The notes under the pieces were generated by a model, which searched no databases, had not been told where the DNA came from, and saw only the letters and a list, made by a program, of their open reading frames with translations. 15,441 nucleotides of DNA from Chryseobacterium gleum (GTDB lineage: Bacteria > Bacteroidota > Bacteroidia > Flavobacteriales_D > Crocinitomicaceae): the NCBI GenBank assembly GCA_945877045.1, contig CAMCQW010000014.1, forward strand, positions 1 through 15,441, written 5' to 3'. Shown here piece by piece: positions 1 through 8,300 of this stretch. The first letter of the stretch is position 1, and each line of letters starts with the position of its first letter. The translations under genes were made by a program, and so were the position numbers.

Positions 1-152
1 TTTATATCGTTTATAATCGAAAAGCAAAACTAAGTTTAAATCTTTTTGCTACTACATTAAAAAACGAACAATAAATGCAACTTTTCAACCAAAAAAAAGT
101 CTTAAGGTGTGTTAAACAACTATTGGGTTGCTATTTGTTACATCTTAACGCA

Positions 153-184
153 TTGGTTTAACATTAAAAAAAAGATTAAATTTG
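153..184 (+). promoter_or_regulatory. Bacteroidota-type promoter for the secreted-protein/T9SS cargo operon
   Basis: TTG at 153-155 and TAAATTTG at 177-184 are separated by 21 bases. This fits the Bacteroidota consensus of a -33 TTG and a -7 TAnnTTTG with a 17-23 base spacer. Transcription would start near 190, leaving a leader of about 15 bases before the ATG at 206. The rest of 1-205 is AT-rich and I see no gene in it. Confidence 0.6.
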
Positions 185-205
185 CTTTATTTTTAAATAA
201 CAATC

Positions 206-595
206 ATGCGAAAAATTATATCCATCCCCTTATTCTTAGCTCTTTTTTGTACAAACATTGTTTTGGCGCAAAAACAAACGACTCAAGAAAAAGAACTTTT
301 AAAAGTTTATGATAAAAGTGAATTAAACAACTTTAAAAAAGATAGCGACCAATTTGCTGTCCTTTGTTATGCAATTGACCATGCGATTTATATGATCGAT
401 GCCCCAAAAGACAAGGATGTGAGTGCTTTTCCAGAAATATCGATTAAAATGGACCAAGTTCCATTGTTTACGGATTTAAATATTAAAATAAGTGACCGCT
501 CTCAATATTTCCGGGTGGCTGGTCAAAACAAGTTGTTAATTGTGAAATCAATGTATGTTTTACAATTGGAAATGAATAAAACAAGCAAACAATGA
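206..595 (+). CDS. Small secreted protein of unknown function
   Basis: This 129-residue protein is not one I recognise. Its N-terminus is a clear Sec signal peptide: basic RK at 2-3, a hydrophobic core at about 4-20, and a likely cut after VLA-21. Cys15 lies inside the hydrophobic core and lacks a lipobox, so this is not a lipoprotein. The mature chain is about 108 residues, charged at first and then alternating beta-like (about 65-125). It ends without a T9SS sorting domain, so it is probably periplasmic or released. The ATG at 206 is chosen because it starts the signal peptide and sits just downstream of a good promoter. Its TGA overlaps the next gene's ATG (ATGA at 592-595), so the two are probably translationally coupled. 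The coupling suggests a role connected with the large exported protein, which is inference only. Confidence 0.8.
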   Translation: MRKIISIPLFLALFCTNIVLAQKQTTQEKELLKVYDKSELNNFKKDSDQFAVLCYAIDHAIYMIDAPKDKDVSAFPEISIKMDQVPLFTDLNIKISDRSQYFRVAGQNKLLIVKSMYVLQLEMNKTSKQ

Positions 596-3039
596 AAAAA
601 CTAAAAGCACTGGTTATCTTTCTTTCTTTGGCTCAATTTAGTTTCGGTCAATTAACTTTAACAGGACCAGACTATCTTCCCGCAAATCCTTTAAATTGTG
701 CAGGGATAATCCCGCCAGCAGGTGGAACCAACTTTTCTGATGGGCCAGCCAATTATTTGCCTAATATGAATGAAATCGTCGTTTTTTGTCCTGATTTGAC
801 ACAAGGCTCAAAGGTTTCAATTGCGTTCGCAACAAACATTGGATTTACCTTTAACATCCATCCAACAGATACTCTTTATATCTATGACGGTCCATCCATT
901 GCTTCGCCTTTACTTGGTGCCTACAATTCAGGAACTAATCCAAATGGTTTTTTTGTACAGGCATCATTTCAAAACAATCCATCAGGTTGTTTGACCTTAA
1001 GATTTAAGTCCAATGGAAGTAACGAAGGAACAGGATGGGATGCAAATGTAGCCTGTGGAAATCCACAGCAACCATTTTTTCCACATATTCAAGCTTTTAT
1101 TAATGGAGTAGGAGCAAACGCATTAAACCCGATAGATACTGGATATGTTGATATTTGTTTTGGAGATTCTATTTTATTTGTTTCCACTGCAAATTTTCCA
1201 TACGCGTCAGAAATCACCAACACAGGCTACTCACAGAATGCTAATAATTGTTCTTATCAATGGACCATCGGAGGAATAGGGCAATTTAATAATGATTCGC
1301 TTTGGTTTACACCTCCTCAGCGCTCTGGTTATTTTGTTGACTTACGAATTACAGATATTTTTCCGCTGATCGAACGAATTACCTGTAAGGTTCGAGTTTC
1401 CCAACTACCCAGCTTTGCCGGAACAGGTCCTTATCAAGACACTGTTTGCCTTGGTGAAAACACCTTGCTAATTGGAGGGGTAACTCAACAAGATACGGTG
1501 GGTGTCGACATCCCAGTTGGTGAATTCCAAATTGGTGGCATCTTCGCGGGTTTAACTTATTTGCCAGATGGATCAGGCGCCCAATACCAAACAAATATTG
1601 CCATTTCTGGATTTGATGACTCAACTTTTATCTCGAGTTCGGGTGATTTTGACCAGTTATGTATTGATATTGAACATTCTTACATCGGCGATTTAGAAAT
1701 CTCACTGACTTGTCCTACCGGGGTTGTTGTTTCATTAATGAATGCCTATAATCAATTTGGGGAAATGATTCCTGGCGGATGTGGAAATGGAATAAGCACC
1801 TTTTTAGGAAACGATACAAATCTCGATGGTGGAGCTCCTGGCTCGCCTGTTTGGACCTATTGTTTTTCCCCAACAATGGCTACCTTGGGAACGATTTGCA
1901 CCGAAAATGCTGCGGGTAATTGGATAACTAATTCGTATGGATTTCCATCGATGAACCCGAATGGCGTTTATTTACCTGATGGAAATTTTAATGACTTTAT
2001 TGGTTGTCCTGTTAATGGAAATTGGACAATTACCGTACAAGATAACCAAGGAATAGATGATGGCTATATTTTTCAATGGGGCCTCTATTTCAATGCATCA
2101 CTTTATCCAGAATCAGAAGGTTATCAAAACACCGTTGTAAGCGATTTTTGGTCAAACAATCCTTCCATAATTTCCGGACAATTAGACACTGCGATTATCA
2201 TCCAACCACTAGTTGCCGGTACATCTTATTATACGTATAATGTAACTGATGATTTTGGTTGTAACTATGATACAACTGTAACCTTAGAGGTTTTGCCATT
2301 GCCGAATATTTTTGATGATACATTAGCGTGTAATCTTTTTATGCAAGTTCAAAACACATTCTCATTTAACGGAGGAACATGGGCTAGCTTGGATACCGCA
2401 GTTCATTTTTCTAACAATTCAGCATTAAACCCCATAATTAACACAACAAGTCCGGGTATTTATACGGTAACCTATACCGATTTGGCCTGTAATCATACGG
2501 ATACAGCAGTCATTGAATTCCCACCTTATGTTTACACACAAGTGTTAGATTCCGCAATTTGTTTTGGTGCCGAAATTATTATTAATGCGGCAACAATCAA
2601 CTCTGGAAATGTACAACCTGGCTATTCACCTACGACTACATTAAATTGGAGTACTGGATCGTCAGGATCGTCAATAACGGTAAATTCCGCAGGGGAGTAC
2701 GTCGTAACGATGGCAAATATCTGTCATTCAGCCACCGATACCGCAACAATAACAATAAAACCTTGTGATATTGAAGTGCCTAATATTATTGTTTTGTCGT
2801 CCGTAAATGGCAACGAACACTTTACAATAGATTATAACGGAATTGCTGAATTTGAATGTGTTATCTTAAATAGATGGGGGAATATCATTTATACATATAC
2901 AGATCCTGCAGGATGGTGGGATGGTAAGACACAAGATGGAACATTAGTAGAAGAAGGAACTTATTTCTATAAAATAGATGCAACTTTTGATGGTGGCATT
3001 GAAATACAGAAACATGGTTTTGTTTACGTAAAATACTAA
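592..3039 (+). CDS. T9SS type B sorted multidomain exported protein (CUB-like, P-domain-like, Ig-like)
   Basis: This 815-residue exported protein begins with a signal peptide (1-19, cut before Gln20). Residues about 33-156 look like a CUB-type beta sandwich, with motifs such as DTLYIYDGP and paired cysteines. Residues about 350-500 resemble a proprotein convertase P-domain (CIDIEHSYIGDLEI, later GNWTITVQD and GYIFQWGLYF). Residues about 510-725 form Ig/PKD-like repeats with regularly spaced cysteines. Residues about 729-815 match the gliding motility-associated C-terminal domain that sends cargo through the type IX secretion system: LNRWGN, WWDGK, GTYFYKI and the final GFVYVKY. The usual FTPNGDG start of that domain is degenerate here. 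I see no catalytic domain, so an adhesive or surface-structural role is the best guess. It is translated from an ATGA overlap with the preceding small secreted protein. Confidence 0.88.
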   Translation: MKKLKALVIFLSLAQFSFGQLTLTGPDYLPANPLNCAGIIPPAGGTNFSDGPANYLPNMNEIVVFCPDLTQGSKVSIAFATNIGFTFNIHPTDTLYIYDGPSIASPLLGAYNSGTNPNGFFVQASFQNNPSGCLTLRFKSNGSNEGTGWDANVACGNPQQPFFPHIQAFINGVGANALNPIDTGYVDICFGDSILFVSTANFPYASEITNTGYSQNANNCSYQWTIGGIGQFNNDSLWFTPPQRSGYFVDLRITDIFPLIERITCKVRVSQLPSFAGTGPYQDTVCLGENTLLIGGVTQQDTVGVDIPVGEFQIGGIFAGLTYLPDGSGAQYQTNIAISGFDDSTFISSSGDFDQLCIDIEHSYIGDLEISLTCPTGVVVSLMNAYNQFGEMIPGGCGNGISTFLGNDTNLDGGAPGSPVWTYCFSPTMATLGTICTENAAGNWITNSYGFPSMNPNGVYLPDGNFNDFIGCPVNGNWTITVQDNQGIDDGYIFQWGLYFNASLYPESEGYQNTVVSDFWSNNPSIISGQLDTAIIIQPLVAGTSYYTYNVTDDFGCNYDTTVTLEVLPLPNIFDDTLACNLFMQVQNTFSFNGGTWASLDTAVHFSNNSALNPIINTTSPGIYTVTYTDLACNHTDTAVIEFPPYVYTQVLDSAICFGAEIIINAATINSGNVQPGYSPTTTLNWSTGSSGSSITVNSAGEYVVTMANICHSATDTATITIKPCDIEVPNIIVLSSVNGNEHFTIDYNGIAEFECVILNRWGNIIYTYTDPAGWWDGKTQDGTLVEEGTYFYKIDATFDGGIEIQKHGFVYVKY

Positions 3040-3054
3040 TTTACAATAGATAAG

Positions 3055-3077
3055 CCATTAATTTCGGTGCTTAATGG
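3055..3077 (+). repeat. Short inverted repeat after the T9SS cargo gene
   Basis: CCATTAA (3055-3061) and TTAATGG (3071-3077) form a perfect 7-bp stem around a 9-base loop, 16 bases after the stop codon. No T-tract follows, so it is at best a weak or processing-type transcript end. The rest of 3040-3193 holds only the GAPDH promoter. Confidence 0.3.
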
Positions 3078-3173
3078 GTGACGGACATTCTTCTAAAAAC
3101 ATCTTTAGTATTAGTATACCAATTAAACAATCGTCTAATTTCTCTGTTTACTCCTATTATTAGTGTGTTTTTG

Positions 3174-3181
3174 TAATTTTG
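3174..3181 (+). promoter_or_regulatory. -7 promoter element (TAnnTTTG) for GAPDH
   Basis: TAATTTTG at 3174-3181 is a perfect match to the Bacteroidota -7 element. No clean TTG lies 17-23 bases upstream; the nearest candidate is the GTTTA around 3146-3150. A start site about 7 bases downstream would leave a leader of only about 6 bases before the ATG at 3194. Confidence 0.45.
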
Positions 3182-3193
3182 TAAAAAAAAGAG

Positions 3194-4183
3194 ATGAAAG
3201 TTGTTGGGGTAAATGGATTTGGTAGAATTGGTCGGTGTTTTACGCGTATCGCACTTATGGATCCTACAATTGATGTTGCGCTAGTAAATGATTTGGCAGA
3301 TATTACCACCTTGGCACATCTACTTAAATACGATAGTGTCCGAGGAGGACTCAATTTAAGTTTTACTATTGAAGGCAACTCTCTTTTATTTTCAAATGGC
3401 AAGAAAATTACCTTTGTCAATGAAAAAAATCCTGAAGATATTGATTGGACCTCATACAACGTAAATTATGTGTTAGAATCTTCCGGTCTTTTTTTAACAA
3501 AAGAATCCGCAGGTAAACATTTGAAGCCAGGGGTGAAAAAAGTAATTCTTTCCGCTCCCCCTTCCGATAATGAAATAAAGAGCATTGTACTCGGTGTTAA
3601 TGAAGACCAGCTAAGAATAGAGGACTTAATTATTTCGAACGCCTCTTGCACCACCAACAACGTAGCGCCAATGATCAAGATTCTCATGGAATTATTCCCA
3701 ATTGACGTTGCGTATATTTCAACTATTCATAGCTATACCTCAGATCAACGCTTACACGACTCACCCCACAAAGATTTGAGACGAGCGCGAGCTGCTGCCA
3801 TGTCAATCATTCCTACATCCACCGGGGCTGCAAAAGCTATAACGCAAATATTTCCCGAACTCAAGGGTAAAATAACTGGAGGCAGTGTCCGAGTTCCTGT
3901 ATCCGATGGCTCAATGACAGAACTAACACTTATTACTTCTAAAAAAATTACCGTTGAAGAAATTAATCTGGCAATGAAAAATGCTTGTGAAGGCGAATTA
4001 AAAGGCATTATGGCTTACACTGAAGACCCGATTGTATCAGTCGATGTACTTGGGAATCCAACAAGTTGTGTGTTTGATAGCGGGCTTACAGTAGTCTTTA
4101 ATAATATGGTGAAGGTGGTTGGTTGGTATGATAATGAAATGGGATACTCCAGCCGTCTAATCGACTTAATCAAGATTCTTTAA
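3194..4183 (+). CDS. gap: Glyceraldehyde-3-phosphate dehydrogenase, type I
   Basis: This 329-residue enzyme oxidises glyceraldehyde 3-phosphate to 1,3-bisphosphoglycerate with NAD and phosphate in cytosolic glycolysis. The Rossmann motif NGFGRIGR is at 7-14, and Asn32-Asp33 is the usual adenosine-ribose contact region, favouring NAD. The catalytic cysteine is Cys152 in SNASCTTN, with general base His179 in STIHSYT. PHKDLRRARAAA (191-202) and IPTSTGAAKA (206-215) are canonical. Two conserved spots differ: the usual second cysteine of SCTTNC is Asn156, and the usual NEWGYS is NEMGYS with Met316. Length is slightly below the usual 330-340 and the fold appears complete. The ATG is the standard start, directly before the first beta strand. 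It converges on pgk, with stop codons overlapping in TTAA at 4180-4183 and no terminator between. Confidence 0.96.
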   Translation: MKVVGVNGFGRIGRCFTRIALMDPTIDVALVNDLADITTLAHLLKYDSVRGGLNLSFTIEGNSLLFSNGKKITFVNEKNPEDIDWTSYNVNYVLESSGLFLTKESAGKHLKPGVKKVILSAPPSDNEIKSIVLGVNEDQLRIEDLIISNASCTTNNVAPMIKILMELFPIDVAYISTIHSYTSDQRLHDSPHKDLRRARAAAMSIIPTSTGAAKAITQIFPELKGKITGGSVRVPVSDGSMTELTLITSKKITVEEINLAMKNACEGELKGIMAYTEDPIVSVDVLGNPTSCVFDSGLTVVFNNMVKVVGWYDNEMGYSSRLIDLIKIL

Positions 4184-5373
4184 TTTTCAAGCGCCTTAAT
4201 TCCTGGCAAGTCCTTTCCTTCAAAATATTCTAGCAAAGCCCCACCGCCAGTACTGATGTAACTTACTTGCTCTTCATAACCAAATTTTTGAACGGCTGCA
4301 GCACTATCACCTCCTCCAATTAGACTAAAAGCACCATTTTTTGTGGCTAAAACTACCGCTGCAGCAATTGATTTTGTTCCTTCAGAAAAAGGCAATAACT
4401 CAAAAACTCCCATCGGTCCATTCCATAAAATGGTCTTGCTATTTAATAGCACATTTTGAAATTCCAGCCTTGACTTTTCACCAATATCTAATCCCATCCA
4501 TGCATTGGGTATTTTGTCACTTTGACAATTCTTCGTTTGTACATTCGCGGAAAATTCATCTGCTATGATTGAATCCACCGGCAAATAGATCCGCACACCT
4601 GTTTTTTTTGCTTTTTCCATGATGGCAAGACATGAATCGATTCGTTCGTTTTCACAAATTGAGTTCCCTATTTCTCCACCCAACGCTTTATAAAAAGTAT
4701 AAGCCATGCCCCCACCAATAATAATATTATCAACGATAGAAAGTAGATTTTCAACAATCAAGATTTTATCTGACACCTTCGCCCCACCGATAACAGCCGT
4801 AATTGGTTTCTGTCCATTTTTCATTACTTTTTGTGCCGTTTCAATTTCTCCTCGCATCAAGAAACCCATCATTTTAGCTGTCGGAAAGAAAGAGGCAATT
4901 TGAGTTGTACTTGCATGAGCACGATGTGCAGCTCCAAAAGCATCGTTAACGAAACAATCACCCAAGCGAGAAAGTTTTTCAGCAAAGGCAAGATCTCCAT
5001 CCGTTTCTTCTTTATAAAAGCGCACATTTTCTAACAATAAAACTTCGCCTGGCTGCAGCGATTTAGACAGAAGTACGGCCTCCTCGCCGATGCAATCTTT
5101 AGCGAAATACACCTTGCAACCCACTAAATTGGTAAGGCATGGGAGTATCTTTTTTAATGAAAAAGATTCATCCGGGCCATTTTTTGGGCGACCAAAATGC
5201 GACAACAAAATTACTGCGCCTCCGCCCTTTAATACATGCTGTATGGTAGGAAGCGCCGCGCGAATTCGCTTATCATCCGATACTAGTCCACTTGTTTTAT
5301 CAAGAGGAACATTGAAGTCCACGCGTATAAGCGCTTTCTTTTGAAAAAAATTAAAATCGTTAATAGTAGTCAT
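4180..5373 (-). CDS. pgk: Phosphoglycerate kinase
   Basis: This enzyme transfers phosphate from 1,3-bisphosphoglycerate to ADP, the step after GAPDH. With the start at the ATG at 5373 it is 397 residues, the usual family length. Motifs in order are RVDFNVPL (17-24), HFGRPK (59-64), ENVRFY (115-120), NDAFGAAHRAHAS (143-155), GGAKVSDK (196-203), GGGMAYTF (220-227), WNGPMGVFE (317-325), GGGDS (353-357) and STGGGA (374-379). The frame stays open to a TTG at 5394. That TTG is rejected because it lies inside the -7 promoter element and would add seven residues not typical of the family. The gene sits tail to tail with GAPDH, sharing the TTAA at 4180-4183. Confidence 0.97.
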   Translation of the reverse strand: MTTINDFNFFQKKALIRVDFNVPLDKTSGLVSDDKRIRAALPTIQHVLKGGGAVILLSHFGRPKNGPDESFSLKKILPCLTNLVGCKVYFAKDCIGEEAVLLSKSLQPGEVLLLENVRFYKEETDGDLAFAEKLSRLGDCFVNDAFGAAHRAHASTTQIASFFPTAKMMGFLMRGEIETAQKVMKNGQKPITAVIGGAKVSDKILIVENLLSIVDNIIIGGGMAYTFYKALGGEIGNSICENERIDSCLAIMEKAKKTGVRIYLPVDSIIADEFSANVQTKNCQSDKIPNAWMGLDIGEKSRLEFQNVLLNSKTILWNGPMGVFELLPFSEGTKSIAAAVVLATKNGAFSLIGGGDSAAAVQKFGYEEQVSYISTGGGALLEYFEGKDLPGIKALEN

Positions 5374-5391
5374 GCCCAAATAATAATCTTG

Positions 5392-5419
5392 CAAAATTAA
5401 TTAAAAATAAATCCTCCAA
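5392..5419 (-). promoter_or_regulatory. Bacteroidota-type promoter for pgk
   Basis: On the minus strand, TTG (5419-5417) and TAATTTTG (5399-5392) are separated by exactly 17 bases, a full match to the -33/-7 consensus. Predicted initiation near 5385 leaves a leader of about 12 bases before the ATG at 5373. This decides the pgk start against the upstream TTG at 5394. Confidence 0.65.
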
Positions 5420-5462
5420 TAATAAAAAGGCGGTATTCAATAATTTTAATAATTTAATTTGT

Positions 5463-5470
5463 GATATTTG
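5463..5470 (+). promoter_or_regulatory. Weak -7-like element for the M1 peptidase gene
   Basis: GATATTTG at 5463-5470 matches TAnnTTTG except for the first base, and lies 16 bases before the ATG at 5487. A second near match, TTAATTTG, ends at 5461. No good -33 TTG is seen at the normal distance. The 5374-5486 interval is a divergent promoter region shared with pgk. Confidence 0.25.
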
Positions 5471-5486
5471 TAGTATAAAACTCCTT

Positions 5487-8159
5487 ATGAAAAATTATTT
5501 CTTGATGCTTTTTCTTGTTTTGGGCCTTGTGGCATGTAAAACAAATTCTTCGGATATTCCTGTAGTAGAATTTCTCCCCGATGAATTCTCTGAATTCTCT
5601 GAAGATAGTTCTTTAATAGACGAGGGCATGTTTTCAGACGAGTTTTTTTTAGATGAAGAGGAAACAGACGTTCGAGGAATCTATACTCCATCCAGGACCT
5701 TATTAACCGATCTAATTCACACCAAATTAGAAGTTCGATTTAATTGGGCACAATCACGCATGAATGGAAAAGCTACCATTAGTGCAAAACAGCATTTCTA
5801 TCCTTCAGACAGTTTAATTTTAGATGCCAAAGGAATGGATATAATTAAAGTTGAATTAAATGGAAAACCCCTGGTTTATACGTACAGAGACAGTTTGAAA
5901 TTAGCGATTAATTTAGGGAAGACTTACAAAAAAGACGAAGTGTTTACCGTTGTAATCGACTATGTGTCTAAACCTGATGAGCGGCAAACGAGCGGAAGCG
6001 CTGCAATTACCTCTGATAAAGGGCTTTATTTTATTAATCCAAAAGGAACTGATAAAGATAAAATGCCACAAATTTGGACACAAGGAGAAACAGAAGCTAA
6101 TTCAGTTTGGTTTCCAACAATTGATGCGCCAAATGCAAAAACAACAGAGGAAATATTTATTACCGTTGATAGCAAATACAGCACCTTGTCAAATGGAAAA
6201 TTAATAGACAGCAAGCAAAATGTAGATGGAACAAGAACAGACCATTGGAAACAAGATCAAGCACATGCACCTTACTTATTTATGATGGCCGTTGGGGAAT
6301 TTGTGACAATAAAAGATTTTTATACCCGACAAAATGGGACAAAAATGGAGGTTAATTACTTAGTGGAACCTGCCTATGAGAAAGACGCCAAAGCCATATT
6401 CGGAGAAACACCCGCTATGATAAAGTATTTTTCTGAACGATTGGGAGTTGATTATCCTTGGGATAAATATTCTCAAATTGTTGTTAGAGACTATGTTTCC
6501 GGTGCCATGGAGAATACCGGAGCTGTAATTTTTGGAGAATACGTTTATAAAACAGAGCGCGAATTATTAGATGGTAATAATCAATCAACCATAGCACACG
6601 AATTGTTCCACCACTGGTTTGGTGACTTAGTGACATGTGAGTCATGGGCAAATTTACCCTTAAATGAATCATTCGCTAATTATGCCCAATACCTTTGGGA
6701 TGAATACCGATATGGGGTAGATGAAGCAGATTATAATGCAGAGGATGAGGCAAAAGGTTATTTTGAATCAGCCATGTACCAGGGGTATCATAATTTAATT
6801 TGGTATGGACATGGTGACAAAGAAGATATGTTTGATGGGCACTCCTATAATAAAGGTGGGCGCATATTACACATGCTTCGATCCTACTTAGGAGATGATG
6901 CTTTTTTCAAAGGATTGAATAATTATTTAACGACAAATAAATATAAGACGGCTGAAGTTCACAATTTACGTATGGCTTTTGAAGAAGTTAGTGGCGAAGA
7001 CTTAAATTGGTTTTTTGATCAATGGTTTTTATCAAAAGGACACCTAATAATTCATACTTCTCAAGTAATTAATACGGCAGACAATACAGTAACATTGCAG
7101 ATCAAACAAAGGCAAAAAATAACAGATTTTCCCATTTTTAAAATTCCTGTAAATGTTGCAATATGGGATAATAAAGGAAAAAGAACTGAAAAAATAATTA
7201 TTGATAGTTTAGAACAGACTTTTAGCTTTTCATACAGTGGAGAACTAAAAAACATCTTGTTTGACGAAGATCAGATGCTGTTAGGAAAAGTTTATGAAGA
7301 TAAACCAATCAATCAATTTGTTTACCAATACTATAATTCCTCAAGATACAAGGCAAGATTAACTGCCCTAAATCGTTCCGCAAAGCGAAAATCTCCCGCA
7401 ACGGATAAATTAATTTTAGATGCCATCAATGACAAGCACTGGGACATTAGGTCAAAAGCCCTTGAATTATATACCGCTGCGAATAAATCACTTTCCGAAG
7501 AGGTGCAAGGAATGATTAAAAATATAGCGCTCAACGATACTAAGTCTAGTGTGCGGGTAATCGCTACAAAAAATCTTTCCGCTTCCAATAACGATACACT
7601 AATCAGTTTATTTAAAACAATTATTGCAAAGGACCAATCGTACAATGTGATTTCAACGGCACTTGAGAAACTTGTTAAGCTCGATTCAACAGAGGCCTTG
7701 CTAACATCCAGGAACTTAATCAAATTGAACAATCCTAAATTAAACATAAAAGCAGCTGAAGTACTTGGGTCATATGGGACAGTAGAAGACTACCCCTTTT
7801 TAGAAAAATTGAATCTCGTAGATAAACCTAAGGGAGAAGATGAATTGTCAGCAATGATTTCCTATACACTCTTCATAGTTCGCCAAGACATTACTATACA
7901 GGAAAAATCACTTGCAGTATTTAGTTATTTAGATGAATTTGGTAACCGATTTACTAAAATGTGGTTATCGCGCGCAATCGAATATACTATTGAACAATAC
8001 ACAACAAAATCAAGTATATTAGAAAATGAAATTGCAGAAGACCAAGCGGCAAAATTATACGCCGTAGCAAATGAGAAAAAAGTACTAAGACAAAAGTATG
8101 AGGACCTAATTACTAACCTAAGCCCAATGGTTGAGGTAGTAGTAGACGAAGGATATTGA
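5487..8159 (+). CDS. M1-family zinc aminopeptidase lipoprotein
   Basis: This 890-residue peptidase probably trims N-terminal residues from peptides in the cell envelope. A lipoprotein signal ends in LVAC with Cys17 as the lipidated residue. Residues 23-61 form a strongly acidic linker (16 Asp/Glu, no Lys/Arg). The N-terminal beta domain covers about 65-275. The catalytic domain has GAMEN (339-343) for substrate N-terminus recognition and HELFH (371-375) with Glu394 eighteen residues later, giving zinc ligands His371, His375 and Glu394 with catalytic Glu372. Tyr454 in GHSYNKGG is the expected transition-state tyrosine. Residues about 615-890 are helical and HEAT/ARM-like, as in the C-terminal part of other long M1 enzymes. 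All key residues are present, so it should be active. It appears to be transcribed alone. Confidence 0.95.
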   Translation: MKNYFLMLFLVLGLVACKTNSSDIPVVEFLPDEFSEFSEDSSLIDEGMFSDEFFLDEEETDVRGIYTPSRTLLTDLIHTKLEVRFNWAQSRMNGKATISAKQHFYPSDSLILDAKGMDIIKVELNGKPLVYTYRDSLKLAINLGKTYKKDEVFTVVIDYVSKPDERQTSGSAAITSDKGLYFINPKGTDKDKMPQIWTQGETEANSVWFPTIDAPNAKTTEEIFITVDSKYSTLSNGKLIDSKQNVDGTRTDHWKQDQAHAPYLFMMAVGEFVTIKDFYTRQNGTKMEVNYLVEPAYEKDAKAIFGETPAMIKYFSERLGVDYPWDKYSQIVVRDYVSGAMENTGAVIFGEYVYKTERELLDGNNQSTIAHELFHHWFGDLVTCESWANLPLNESFANYAQYLWDEYRYGVDEADYNAEDEAKGYFESAMYQGYHNLIWYGHGDKEDMFDGHSYNKGGRILHMLRSYLGDDAFFKGLNNYLTTNKYKTAEVHNLRMAFEEVSGEDLNWFFDQWFLSKGHLIIHTSQVINTADNTVTLQIKQRQKITDFPIFKIPVNVAIWDNKGKRTEKIIIDSLEQTFSFSYSGELKNILFDEDQMLLGKVYEDKPINQFVYQYYNSSRYKARLTALNRSAKRKSPATDKLILDAINDKHWDIRSKALELYTAANKSLSEEVQGMIKNIALNDTKSSVRVIATKNLSASNNDTLISLFKTIIAKDQSYNVISTALEKLVKLDSTEALLTSRNLIKLNNPKLNIKAAEVLGSYGTVEDYPFLEKLNLVDKPKGEDELSAMISYTLFIVRQDITIQEKSLAVFSYLDEFGNRFTKMWLSRAIEYTIEQYTTKSSILENEIAEDQAAKLYAVANEKKVLRQKYEDLITNLSPMVEVVVDEGY

Positions 8160-8253
8160 TCCTAAAAAAGCAAAATTTAAGCTGCTGAAAAAAAAATAAT
8201 TAACTTTTTTAAATAAAATAATCTTAAAACGTTCCTTAAATAAAAATAATAGT

Positions 8254-8261
8254 TAATTTTG
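8254..8261 (+). promoter_or_regulatory. -7 promoter element for bcp
   Basis: TAATTTTG at 8254-8261 matches TAnnTTTG exactly. The best -33 candidate is TTC at 8232-8234, with a 19-base spacer. Initiation near 8268 would give a leader of about 30 bases. The rest of 8160-8300 is very AT-rich, and I see no clear terminator for the M1 peptidase gene there. Confidence 0.45.
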
Positions 8262-8300
8262 ATTAATTAAACATCATTAAACTGATTAATATTTAAGCAA

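Noticed and set aside
109..312. 67-codon open frame over the first promoter
   Set aside because: It spans the promoter and overlaps the signal peptide of the real gene in another frame; no family resemblance.
5374..5394. TTG start for pgk seven codons upstream of the ATG
   Set aside because: The TTG is part of the -7 element TAATTTTG and the extra residues are not typical of the family; the ATG at 5373 gives the normal N-terminus.
7331..7747. 138-codon minus-strand frame inside the M1 peptidase gene
   Set aside because: It is a shadow of the helical C-terminal coding region, with no promoter and no recognisable protein features.
8160..8220. A-run/T-run near 8187-8212 as a terminator for the M1 peptidase gene
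   Set aside because: The would-be stem is only A-T pairs around a loose loop and lacks a GC core, so it is not supportable.
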